Below are positions 30,883 through 39,882 of a DNA stretch of 64,000 bases, piece by piece. The position numbers were made by a program, and so were the translations under genes. The DNA lies in contig JABMLP010000010.1 in assembly GCA_013176395.1 (NCBI GenBank), positions 62,001 to 126,000 on the forward strand. The letters run 5' to 3'. Source of the DNA: Venturia oleaginea (taxonomy: Eukaryota; Ascomycota; Dothideomycetes; Venturiales; Venturiaceae). Every line of letters starts with the position of its first letter. Within the stretch, counting starts at the first letter, position 1. The notes below the pieces were generated by a model. The model was not told the DNA's origin. It worked only from the letters and a program-made list of their open reading frames with translations, and made no database searches.

Positions 30883-31139
30883 TGTGGTTTGATGTATTAT
30901 CGTCGCTTGAGAGGCTCGATCGTTGGCTCAACTTGTGAGGCTTCTTAACGGGTTCTTCAGTGGTTTCAGAGAGGTTCTGGCCGCTGAACTGACGCCGGAC
31001 TGCTCAATGTGCAGTGTAGATAGCGATCCAGTTCTGTATGCAAGGAGGGATTTGGCGGCCTATGATTGGTTCCTCACGAGTTGCGCAGGTGTTTCCGTGA
31101 TGCTGAAGTTGAAAACACCAAGTATTCCGGGCTCATAAC
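30883..31139 (-). promoter_or_regulatory. Leader of copia F with primer-binding site
   Basis: Plus strand 31127-31139 is CCGGGCTCATAAC, the same 13 bases as in copia G, directly beside the 5' LTR. Element strand GTTATGAGCCCGG pairs with the initiator tRNA-Met anticodon arm. Confidence 0.8.
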
Positions 31140-31340
31140 TATGAGATCGAGCGAAATACAGAGTTGTTGAGTTGGATAGACATACAGTTGCATGTTCTCG
31201 CCATAACAGCAGTTCAATCAGGTTATGTAGGCCATTCTACAGTGCAAATAACAAAGAATGACTGTTTGCAGCAGGAATGCAGCAATCCGGTGTCTTAACA
31301 ATCCACATCACATGTCTGATACATGATCTACATTCTTACA
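31140..31340 (-). repeat. 5' LTR of copia F
   Basis: 201 bp, nearly identical to 27045-27246 over its length (TATGAGATCGAGCG...CATTCTTACA). Confidence 0.9.
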
Positions 31341-31345
31341 CTTCA

Positions 31346-33072
31346 GGCCTGCGCCTCTTGTTTGCCTGCAGAGATTGCCGCTGTTGGGCCTTGAAGAGTT
31401 GAGTCTTTGCGAAGTTCCATGCCTCGTACATACGAGTGGCGTAACGTTGTGCTTCCCCGCGATTGAGCTTCTCAAGCGACGATTGTCCTTTCATTGGCTT
31501 GCGAGCCTCCCAATCGTAATGCATTCTAGGCACAAAACCCATTTCAACCTCCGATGGCGATAAGCCCGTAGACTCATGAGGTGCCGACGCTGCAGCGAAG
31601 TCCATTGCAGGTAACAGCTCAGACCAATTGTCTTGGTAATGATTGACAAAGATCCTTAGTTTCTGTTGCAATGCCTGGTTGACGATCTCAGTCTGGCCAT
31701 CAGTTTGAGCATGTTCTGAGGTACTCTTACGCAATTGGATGCCCAGAATAAGGCTCAATTCGTCCCAGAACTGCGACACAAATCTCGGATCCCGATCGCT
31801 GACAATAGTATCAGGCAGCCCATAGATGCGGTAGATGTGTTTGTAGTACAGCCATGCAGCATCTTTGGCCTTCACTTCCTTGTGACATGTTAGGGAGAAA
31901 GGGCGCTTTCCTAGACGATCCACTACTACCATGACATTGTCATATCCGTGCTTGTCTTTGTTGAGGGACATGAAGTCCATTGAAACGTGCTGCCAGGGCC
32001 TCTCAGGTATTGGCAATGGTTTCAGCAATCTCGGAGTCTTGTCCCTAGGAACTGATGACCTCCTGCAATCCTGGCATGCCGCAATATATTGATCAATGTC
32101 TGCATTCATCCGCGGCCAGTAAAACTGCCGTGCGACAATCTTTCGAGTTTTGTTGCGGCCAGGGTGGGCAGAGGGTAATGTTGTATGTACCTCATCAAGT
32201 AGCTTTCGGCGGAGTTGATCATTCTCTGGAATAAAAAGGCGACCCTGGTGTAATAGGAGTCCATCTTCAAGGCGGAGAGTCGTATGGTCATCGCTAGCGA
32301 CGTCTCTGAACTGCTGCAGTGATTGTGCGGTCCGATTGGCGTTGAGTAGCTGGTCCACTAGGTGTAGCTGTTCTGCGTTGATGTTAAGCGCCTGGATCTG
32401 GGCACCAATCTGGTCATCTTTGATGAGCTGTATTGTGCGGGCTGCGTTGGCAATTGCCTTTTGTGACTTCAGTTCATCCGATTTCCGTGACAGGGCATCT
32501 GCAATGGTGTTTTCCTTGCCAGGGCGGTAGACAATAGTAAAGTTATGGTTACAGATAACCTCTGACCATCGAGCTTGTCGTGCGTTCAACGTCCTCTTGG
32601 TGGTAAAGTATTCCAGTGCGCGGTGGTCAGTAATAGCCACAAATGGCTGCTGCAAACCTCTCAAAAATGCGCTCCATTCTTCAAGGCCTTTGATTAATGC
32701 CAGTAGTTCCTTGTCGTGAATCTCGTAGTTCAGCTCGTGTATGTTCTTTGTCTTGCTGAAGAAGGCTACTGGGTGCCATTGGTTATCTTTTCCTTTCTGA
32801 GATAGGACACCTGCAACTACTCCGTCAGAAGCATCAGTTTCCATCCGGGTTAGTAGCAAAGGGTCGTACAATTCGAGGACTGGCACGGAGGTAAGGGCTT
32901 GCTTTAGCATATCAAAAGCTTCTATACACTCTTCGTTGAAATCAAAGATGTGTCCTTTGCGAGTAAGCCGAATCAATGGGCGGACCATCCTGCTAAAGTT
33001 CTCGATAAATCTCCGATAGAAGTTGCAGAAGCCAATGAAGCTTTGAACTTGTTTGACGGTGCGGGGCTGCTT
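31346..33072 (-). pseudogene. pol: Element E: RNase H and integrase, proximal part
   Basis: Begins after the TAG at 33073 in the same frame as RT (KQPRTVKQVQSFIGFCNFYR). RNase H: VLELYDPLLLTRMETDASDG, HDKELLALIKGLEEW, DHRALEYFTTKRTL. Integrase: HHCC finger HPGRNKTRKIVARQF...CQDCRR, core aspartates in HVSMDFMSL and SDRDPRFVSQFWDEL, and the glutamate in QTDGQTEIVNQ. The usual S-T-A-Y-H-P before it reads S-T-S-E-H-A. The frame is cut at K-R-R-R-P-E by copia F. Confidence 0.9.
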
Positions 33073-34497
33073 CTAGTACTTAACAACAGCAATCTTGTCC
33101 GGGTCATCCCTGATGCCTTCGGTGCTGATGATGAAGCCTAGGTACTTGGTTTCAGTAACATCGAACTCACTCTTTTTGATGTCACATTGTAAGCCTGCAG
33201 CGCGCAGTCTTTCAAGCACCTTGTGAACGTGCTCTGTGTGCTGCAATAGGTCTTCCGAGAAGATGAGGATATCATCAAGGTATGCGGTGCAGAAGTTGTC
33301 AAGGTATTCCATTAGGATCGTATTCATGTACTTCTGCCAGGTAGCAGGGCCATTAACCAGTCCCTCCATCATGACTTTGCATTTGAAACTTCCATATCGG
33401 GTGCGAAAAGTGGTGAGATCCTCAGATGCTGGATCTAGCCTGATCCGGTGAAAGGCCTGGCGAATGTCTAGCTTGGTAAAGACCTTAGCTTTTGACAGAC
33501 GTGCTATAGTCTCAGTAATTAGTGGAATAGGATACCTATCCTTCTTGGTCAGAGCATTGAGTTTACGGTAGTCAATACAGAAGCGGAACTTCTGCTTCTC
33601 ACCCACCGGCGTGGACTTCTTGACGATGAGTACAGGCGATGCGAATGGGGATGTGCTTGTCTCGATAAAGCCTGAGTCAAGATTCTTCAGTAGCCATTCT
33701 TTGACGAAGTTCAGCTCATCCAATGACATGTTGTACAGAGGGCAGAATTCAGGCAAAGCCTTGCCTCCACCTTCTAGTTCAATGACATGGTCAACACCTT
33801 CTTTGTAGGTTGCCAATCGATTCGAGTCTGCTTCTGAAAAGACATCCTTAAACTTTGCATGCTTTGCCAGTAGCTTGTTGTCAATGAGCTCCTTCATGTC
33901 CGCAGACTCATCTGCAGGTAGTCGTCCATCCAATGATGCCAACAATAGCCTTAATCGCTGTGCATGGTCTTCAGGCGAGTCTCCTTTGGCTTCAGCTTGC
34001 TGCTGCGTCAGTTTACATATACGGAGCTCAACCTCATGCAATGATATGGAGCCTGCGATGGCTTCCTTATCTTTTAAAGCTAGTCGAAATCCTGCAGCGC
34101 TGATGAGGCAGAGATCAACTCGGTCTTCTGAATACCAGGATCTGGTGGGATGGTCAAACTCCAATGCCTCAATTTCCACCTGATGGTTGCTCCTCTTGAG
34201 CTCCTTATCCATTATGTTGTATCCCCGGGCTCTACTCCATTGGAAAGAGTCTCCATAGCTGACGTACAGCTCTTCATTTTCATCCTCTTCGCTGTGAGTG
34301 CTATCCTCGAAATCAGATAGGTCTGAGCATCCACTGTCGGAATCGCTGTCAGGGTAGTCCTCATTAGGATCTTCTTTGACTGTTGGAGGTGGTGCTGGCG
34401 TGGTAACCTCGCGTAGAGTTGGCATCAGTTTCGTGTTCTGCGGAACTGAGGGCTAGTCCAAGGCCAAAGTCAAGTCAACTGGCTCATTCTGAGTCAA
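33073..34497 (-). pseudogene. pol: Element E: reverse transcriptase, bounded by nonsense codons
   Basis: One frame with the protease part (upstream) and RNase H (downstream). A TAA at 34498 and a TAG near 34455 precede it, and a TAG at 33073-33075 ends it where related proteins have W or another residue before KQPRTV. RT motifs: FCPLYNMSLDELNFVKEWL, FRFCIDYRKLNALTKKDRYP, KLDIRQAFHRIR, catalytic YLDD (TAYLDDILIFS), KYLGFIISTEGI. The acidic N-terminal spacer (SDSDSGCSDLSDFED) links it to protease. All three stops fit G:C to A:T change at CpA. Confidence 0.88.
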
Positions 34498-35199
34498 TTA
34501 GCGCAGTCTTTTCGAAAAGGTATTGTCCAAATTAAGCCTAGCCTGTCCTGCTTGATGCCTGACCTGGCTAAGCCGTCCACCTTGATTCCTCCTATCCTGC
34601 AATTTCATTGCCTGCTCTCGCTTATTGATGTCCTTTTGGATTGCGCTGACATTGATAGCTTCCGCTGGTATGTATGCATTGTCTTCCACCATAACCCTTC
34701 GCTGGAGAGGAGCTACTTTAGGCCTTGATTCTGGCCAGTGCAATCGATGGCGCTTGTAGTCCGGGGAGATATCATTGTATGCCAACCATGTCCTGCCTAA
34801 AATCACATCGTGGTGTCCTAATGTCACCTCTAAGAAGGGAACATTGTACTCTTGCCTGCCATCCAATTCTATGTGTAGCAGCGTCGCATGTGTGATGCCT
34901 TCCTCCTTGTGGTCCTGGTATCCGGTGGCCTTGGCTGGCTTCTCAAGAGGTCGTCGCTCAACCTGAGGGAATCGTGAGGATAATCGCGCTGCACACTTGC
35001 GGTCCATGAAGGCGTAGCCGTTGGCTCCTTTATCAATCAGTGCCCGGAGAGTGACTCCCATTCCATTAAAGTAGACAACGATGTCAAAGATGAAGGCAGG
35101 GCCGCCAAACATCTTTGAAAGATTCAGTTCATGCACCATGTAACGATACTCAATGTCTCTGTTACTGGGACCCGGTGTGGTGACTTCCACCGAGCCTAG
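34498..35199 (-). pseudogene. pol: Element E: protease region of pol
   Basis: Opens by frameshift from gag; there is no ATG at the junction. The retropepsin core has ALIDKGANGYA (35026-35034), with D-K-G in place of D-S/T-G, and VILGRTWLAYNDISPDYKRH with the conserved I-L-G. About 230 codons, ending in TAA at 34498 after FSKRLR. Because the following RT is in the same frame, this stop is probably a mutation and not a natural end. Confidence 0.85.
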
Positions 35200-35208
35200 T
35201 CGTTTAAA
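35160..35208 (-). promoter_or_regulatory. Gag-pol -1 ribosomal frameshift site of element E
   Basis: Minus strand: CCT TTA AAC GAC TAG in the gag frame, so T-TTA-AAC is a canonical X-XXY-YYZ slippery heptamer (plus-strand 35202-35208) two codons before the gag stop. A shift of -1 gives the exact frame of protease (TTT AAA CGA CTA GGC). After a 7-base spacer, CTCGGTG can pair with CACCGGG across a 10-base loop (7 pairs, one G-U). Confidence 0.82.
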
Positions 35209-36770
35209 GGCAGCTCAGCAACCACTCCATTTAACCGTAAAGCGGTGATTGCAGTAGCTTGGCAATTTCGTTGTTGGTGACCTTCCTGCTTACATTTGAA
35301 GCACTTGTTCTCTCGAGTCAGTCGAACAGCTTCTTCGAAGGTTAGGCCAAAATCCTTGAACTTGTTGAATCCGGTGTCTCGTTGCTCAAAGCGACCACCT
35401 CCGCTGCTAGAGGAGTTGGGTCTGCTGTTGTTGAATCCTCTATTGTTGAATCCTCTATTGCTGAATCCTCCATTCTGGCCATTGTTGCCTCCATTCTGGC
35501 GATTGCCATTGCCGTTGTTGTTGGAGTTGTCCTTAGGCTTTTCATTGCGCCTGCGCAGTTGGTCCTCATCATATGTCTTCTTGTATGTGCGGCTTAATGC
35601 AGTGGCGGCATTGCAGAGTTGCTGGTAGGTAACTGAGTAGTCTCCGACTTCTCGTGATAGGCCTCTCGCCAATGCAGAGTAGAGTCTATCAACCATTTCA
35701 CGCTTCATGATCTTACTGATGTTGTCCGCGCCTGTGAGGCCTTCAGGGAGTCCAGAGACCGCTGCCTTGTATTCAAAATCATTCTTGAATTCAGTGAAAT
35801 CCTGATATGGCTTCATCAACAGTGTCTTGAATGATTGCCGCGCGTTGTCTGCCTCGAATGGATCCACAAATCTGGTATCCAGCACAAGGTAGAGGTCTTC
35901 CTTTATCAGCTCGCTGTAAGTCTTACCCAATGTTCCGGGTAGAATCAGGAGCGCATTCTTTGTGGCTTCTCCTGTGACTGATATCATGATCAGGGCTTTC
36001 TGTGCGACGAGGCTCATTTCTTCTGCGTCAATTTTGAGATCGATGCTTGACTTCCACTGCTTATATTCTATCGATGTAGCGCTATCCTTGAGGTCCTTTG
36101 GCATGGGCATCTTGGTCCGGCTTCCACCACCACGGTTGGAGACAATGCTGTCATCGGTTTCTCCATTCATCTTGCGCGCCTTGAGGGCATTGAATTTCTG
36201 TGTCAAGTCGGTGTGTTCATCGAATTCCTTGGAGCGCATATTCTTTTCCGCTTGGAGGTCTGATATAAGTCCTAATACTTGCTGCTGCAAGCCTTTCACC
36301 TCTTGGGTACGCTGGCTTACTTGGTCAAGGGCTATATTCAGCTCATTCTGTTTTCCCGCCACCTTTGCGTTGCAGACGGTGGTCTCATTTGCTAGTAGGG
36401 TAGCACCCTGTGTCTTCATGTTTTTGAGTGTCTTTCCTAGCACGTTGATTTGGTCGGTCTTGACTGCAGAGCTCTTGTATGCCAGGACGATTGTTTCTAA
36501 TGCTAGGGATGGGTCTGCAGTAATAGCTTCTTGTAGGTTGTCTACCGTCAAGGCCCATGTCTTCTTGCTACCAGTACTATCCGTGAGTGAGAATTCGAGA
36601 GGAGCCGTTACCTTGTTATCCAGATGGGCCAGGCGCTTGTCGTAATCGTCTTGAAGTATGGCTGCTTTCAATTCTTCAATAGCATCCCAATCCTCTGCTG
36701 ATTCTCCGATAAGGACCTCGTCTCTCAACTTGGTGAGCTCAGTTTCTCCTGCGAAGAACCTATCCGCCAT
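35196..36770 (-). CDS. gag: Element E gag
   Basis: 524 residues, intact. N-terminal helical region and a coiled coil (about 130-185, KQNELNIALDQVSQRTQEV). Capsid-type gag domain about 225-400 (QWKSSIDLKIDAEE, FVDPFEADNARQSFKTLLMK). An N/G-rich low-complexity stretch about 412-455, and one zinc knuckle CFKCKQEGHQQRNC at about 490-503. It ends in L-P-L-N-D-stop, where the slippery heptamer sits. ATG at 36770 is the first in the frame, 340 bases after the LTR. Confidence 0.92.
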   Translation of the reverse strand: MADRFFAGETELTKLRDEVLIGESAEDWDAIEELKAAILQDDYDKRLAHLDNKVTAPLEFSLTDSTGSKKTWALTVDNLQEAITADPSLALETIVLAYKSSAVKTDQINVLGKTLKNMKTQGATLLANETTVCNAKVAGKQNELNIALDQVSQRTQEVKGLQQQVLGLISDLQAEKNMRSKEFDEHTDLTQKFNALKARKMNGETDDSIVSNRGGGSRTKMPMPKDLKDSATSIEYKQWKSSIDLKIDAEEMSLVAQKALIMISVTGEATKNALLILPGTLGKTYSELIKEDLYLVLDTRFVDPFEADNARQSFKTLLMKPYQDFTEFKNDFEYKAAVSGLPEGLTGADNISKIMKREMVDRLYSALARGLSREVGDYSVTYQQLCNAATALSRTYKKTYDEDQLRRRNEKPKDNSNNNGNGNRQNGGNNGQNGGFSNRGFNNRGFNNSRPNSSSSGGGRFEQRDTGFNKFKDFGLTFEEAVRLTRENKCFKCKQEGHQQRNCQATAITALRLNGVVAELPLND

Positions 36771-37109
36771 AATGCTGCTTGGGTTTCTCTTTCTGCTTGG
36801 GTATATATTCGTTTCGTACGAGGGTTGCGATCCGTGGATGGCTTGCTTTTTTGCGGTTTCTGGCGGTCCTTGGACGGCTTTTGCTTCGATACTTGAAAAG
36901 ATACGCTCGTACAGTGTTTGCTTGCGGTGCCTCGTGCGTGAGGGCTTTTGCGATATACGAGGTGTTGCTGTTGCTAGACAAAAGGCTTTGTCCGTATGCT
37001 GTTTCTGGTGTCAAATTGACGGCTATCCAAGTATGCGACTTGCGACAGCGGGGATACGTCTTTGTACAAGACGCTGACCTTCCCAGGTAGATGTATTGAC
37101 CGTAAATAA
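36771..37109 (-). other. 5' leader of element E
   Basis: Noncoding stretch between 5' LTR and gag. The bases next to the LTR on the element strand are TTATTTACGGTCAATAC; I do not recognise a tRNA match. Confidence 0.55.
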
Positions 37110-37227
37110 TGTCACAGCAGCGATAGGATGTATAGAATGAACTAGGGTTCTAAGAACTGAGTGGCTAAGCCGATACGCCCGAGCCACGAGTAACGTGACG
37201 GCAAAGGAGCCATGCCGTGCCGTCACA
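37110..37227 (-). repeat. 5' LTR of element E, with a 72-bp internal deletion
   Basis: 118 bp against 191 bp of the 3' LTR. The ends are the same (TGTCACAGCAGCG... to GCCGTCACA); a 72-bp block between GAACTGAG and TGGCTAAGCC is absent, plus one base. The right flank is TTGGT, the target duplication. Confidence 0.92.
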
Positions 37228-37232
37228 TTGGT

Positions 37233-37885
37233 GTAATAACAACAGCATCGAAGCGTTTTACCGGGGTACGTGTGAATTCCGCCATCATTGCGGAACTTCC
37301 TATTGTGAAATCACCTGCAAAGTACAAGACGATAAGATAAGTGTTGACTTTGACGTGTCTTTTCCAGCAGTCCGAAATGATTTGATGGGCAACATGAGCC
37401 CATCTCGAGTAGGCATATGGAATATTTCCTTATCGATTTCGGGACTTTTTGATCTGCCTTGTCGAGATGATTGACAAAATGCCTAAGCATGCCGAGAGTG
37501 TTACTAGGGTTTGACCTGTCAAGTTTTGGAGGCGAACACGGCGGAGAAGTCTTGAGTAGCTGAGGCGAAGGTGAGAGGAGTTATACAGTAGGCGCCCGGC
37601 GAAGAATGCCAACCTCTTGCACGGTTTGCCTAGACCCAATACCTGTTGCGCAGTGAGATTGTGAAGTCCATTTTAGCGCCCAAGTGTTTCACATGAGCAG
37701 GAGAGAAGGGATCAATGTGGTAGTCATCACGTATGCCTGCCTGAAACCCAAGGAATGAAAATGATAACTCCTAGCTCCGCCCCGAGCCCCGCATCCGAAC
37801 CTCTTATGCGCCCTCATCGCTAGTCTCGTCCATTGCTCGCCCTTCACCGCCAACATCACTTCAGACCTGTCCCACTGCTGCAACT
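37233..37885. other. Intergenic DNA upstream of the membrane protein gene
   Basis: Short frames only, none with recognisable motifs. The last 100 bases are C/T-rich, as is common in fungal promoters. The insertion of E separates this from whatever lay to its left. Confidence 0.4.
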
Positions 37886-39272
37886 ATGGCCACTCCTCCC
37901 AGTGTCGAGGTGCTCTGCGCCCTCCCCATGAGTGACATCTACGACCAAAACCACCGAACCGCTTACTATCTCGCTCTCGGTATATTCACCCTCTTCCATG
38001 GCATCCGAAACCCCCCCTCTGACTGACTGATCTCCAGGCTTCGTTGTGCTTGCTCCCGTCCACCGCTGGCTGACTCCCGCTGCCTTGTCCTTCGTCCTCC
38101 TCTATTCCCTTTTCTCCACCTTGTACATCTTCGCCCTCTTTATCGCTCCTACGCGTCTCGGCCCCACCCTGGACGTGTTTCCTCTCCATTCTTTGCTTCT
38201 TGTCAATACATATGCTCTTGCTGCCGTGGCCTTCTGCCGCTCCAGCTTAATCCAGGGACGCCGAGGATGGATGAAATGCATGCGAATGTTCGTCTGGCAG
38301 TGGGGAGGCTTCATGGTCGTCAACTGGATCAAAATGTCCTTCGAGAAGATGGCTCGTAGCAGCGTAAAGGCTGCTCAATGTCACGCCGAAAATGCCTCGT
38401 CTCCTGCCAATCTCTTCTCCATCGGCCACGGATTTGCTTGCGAGAACCCATGCGCGACCTCAGCCGGCGAATTGATTGTTTCCCCTGCTCAAACTCAGAT
38501 CCGACCAATCCTCTGGGGCACCATCGATGCTGCAACTAAGGAATTCACTGCTATGCCACGTCCCGAGCTCACTCCCACTGACTACGCTATCGTTATCTTC
38601 TTCGGCATTGCGCTGTCTTCCACACTTTGGCTTAACTTCTTCACCAGTCCACAGACTACCCGTAATGCTGTCTTCGCGGCTTTAACGCGTGGCCAGACTG
38701 ATTCTCGCGTCCGCGTTGGAGTCGCCAAGATCGCAGCCCTCACCTGGTACTCATGGAGCTATATCTGCATTGCGACCGTTGGATTGGCCTTGCCATTTGT
38801 GGGCTATGTTCAAGAGGCAATTCTCTCGCGCTACCCGGTTGCAAAGGATACGTGCATAATGAAGCAGTGGCTGCCTTGGGCTTTTGCCGTGGCATTCGCA
38901 CTCATTCGCGTGGCCGCATGGAGGCGCAGAAAGGCAGACACGAAGGCCATGCGCGCTTGCCGTATTCGTCGTTTCAATGCGGCCTTGCGTCAACTTCAAG
39001 GACATGGAGATCACGTGCCACTTCTACCTGAGCATTCAAATAGCACTGCAGAGATCAAGACTGCTGAGAAGGCTGGAGTCAAGGAAACACCAGCAAAGGA
39101 GAGCAACCTCAATATTGCTGACGCTAGAGAAATCAATGGGTTCATGGATCGCGTTCGTGAGTTGAGAGGCTGGTGGATCAATCCTGCTGGCAACTCAAGC
39201 GGTGGGGAAGCAAAAAATGAGTTCCCTTCTGCCGACGAGGAAAAAGCGCTTCTCCTTGCAAATGAGAGCTAG
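37886..39272 (+). CDS. Multi-pass membrane protein of unknown function, one intron
   Basis: Exons 37886-37979 and 38038-39272; the intron (58 bp) is GTATAT...CTGACTGACTGATCTCCAG and keeps the frame (codon G/GC). Product 442 residues from MATPPSVEVLCALPMSD. I count six to eight hydrophobic segments: around residues 25-45, 48-68, 75-95, a stretch near 195-215, 245-270 and 285-305. The tail of about 130 residues is hydrophilic, with K/E-rich parts and an R-rich patch (RRRKADTKAMRACRIRRF). A cysteine-containing loop lies between about 145 and 180. I do not recognise a family; transporter or acyltransferase would be guesses. Confidence 0.8.
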
Positions 39273-39882
39273 GCTGCAAACTCCCGTTCCCGAATCCAGG
39301 ATCTGATCCATACCTGTTTCATTGATTCAACATGGTTCACATTGTACTGGGCGATGAGTGGCGTTTCGGTTCTTCAGTAGGGAATGAACAAACCTTAGGA
39401 TGGGAGGATTAGCTTCAAAAATGAATTGGCTCTTTCAATTTGATGATGCTCTTCGCTAATGTTAAGCAGAAAGGGATGCTTTCCGGCGCTTCACGGTTGT
39501 GGTGTCACAGCAAACGCCGTATGTCGACCTGTTAGGTTTCATGCCACTCTTTCCCATATGATGGTATAGCGGCTCTTTACAGATAGAAAAAAGATATTTC
39601 TCAAAAGGGTCAATGATCTCACTGTCCGCCGTAAGTTCTGGTCTCGTTGTCCTCTTCCTTTCTGTTTTTACGTATATAGGAAGGCTTGGTACAGCGGTTC
39701 TTTGCATATATAAATGTACATAAAAACATTGGTTCATCAAGCCTGTGATTTCACTGCCTGCATATTTCCATCATGACTTGGTCTCGTTGTCCTCTTCCTA
39801 TTGTTAATTCTTGATTTTTCATCTTTACTCGTTAGCTTATCAGCAAAGCTGAATCCAGCTTCTTCACGAGATCACCCACATC
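39273..39882. other. Intergenic region with a diverged tandem duplication
   Basis: Around 39558-39672 and 39690-39805 two related blocks of about 130 bp stand in a row; both hold AGCGG(C/T)TCTTT near the start and TGGTCTCGTTGTCCTCTTCC at the end. No gene seen. Confidence 0.55.

Larger units (their letters stand above)
27040..31345 (-). mobile_element. Ty1/copia element F with target duplication CTTCA, lacking protease and integrase
   Basis: LTRs 27045-27246 and 31140-31340, flanked by CTTCA at 27040-27044 and 31341-31345. Inserted in the integrase of element E between R-R-R-P-E and D-F-G; deleting F and one CTTCA restores the frame. Gag goes straight into the pre-RT linker, so about 2 kb (protease, integrase) is missing and F could only have moved with help if the loss came first. 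RT and RNase H carry three stops. Confidence 0.94.
18541..37232 (-). mobile_element. Ty3/gypsy element E with target duplication TTGGT, host to nested F, G and H
   Basis: The element proper is 18546-37227, flanked by TTGGT at 18541-18545 and 37228-37232. The 3' LTR is 18546-18736 and the 5' LTR 37110-37227. Removing the two copia insertions leaves about 6.8 kb with gag, pol and chromodomain in the correct order on the minus strand. The pol frame is continuous across both insertion sites (shown by codon phase). Three stop codons in pol make it inactive. The 5-bp duplication and LTR pair are direct evidence that the whole 18.7 kb is one nested insertion. Confidence 0.95.

Noticed and set aside
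35296..35628. Leucine-rich plus-strand frame inside E gag
   Set aside because: It is the opposite-strand shadow of the N/G-rich part of gag.
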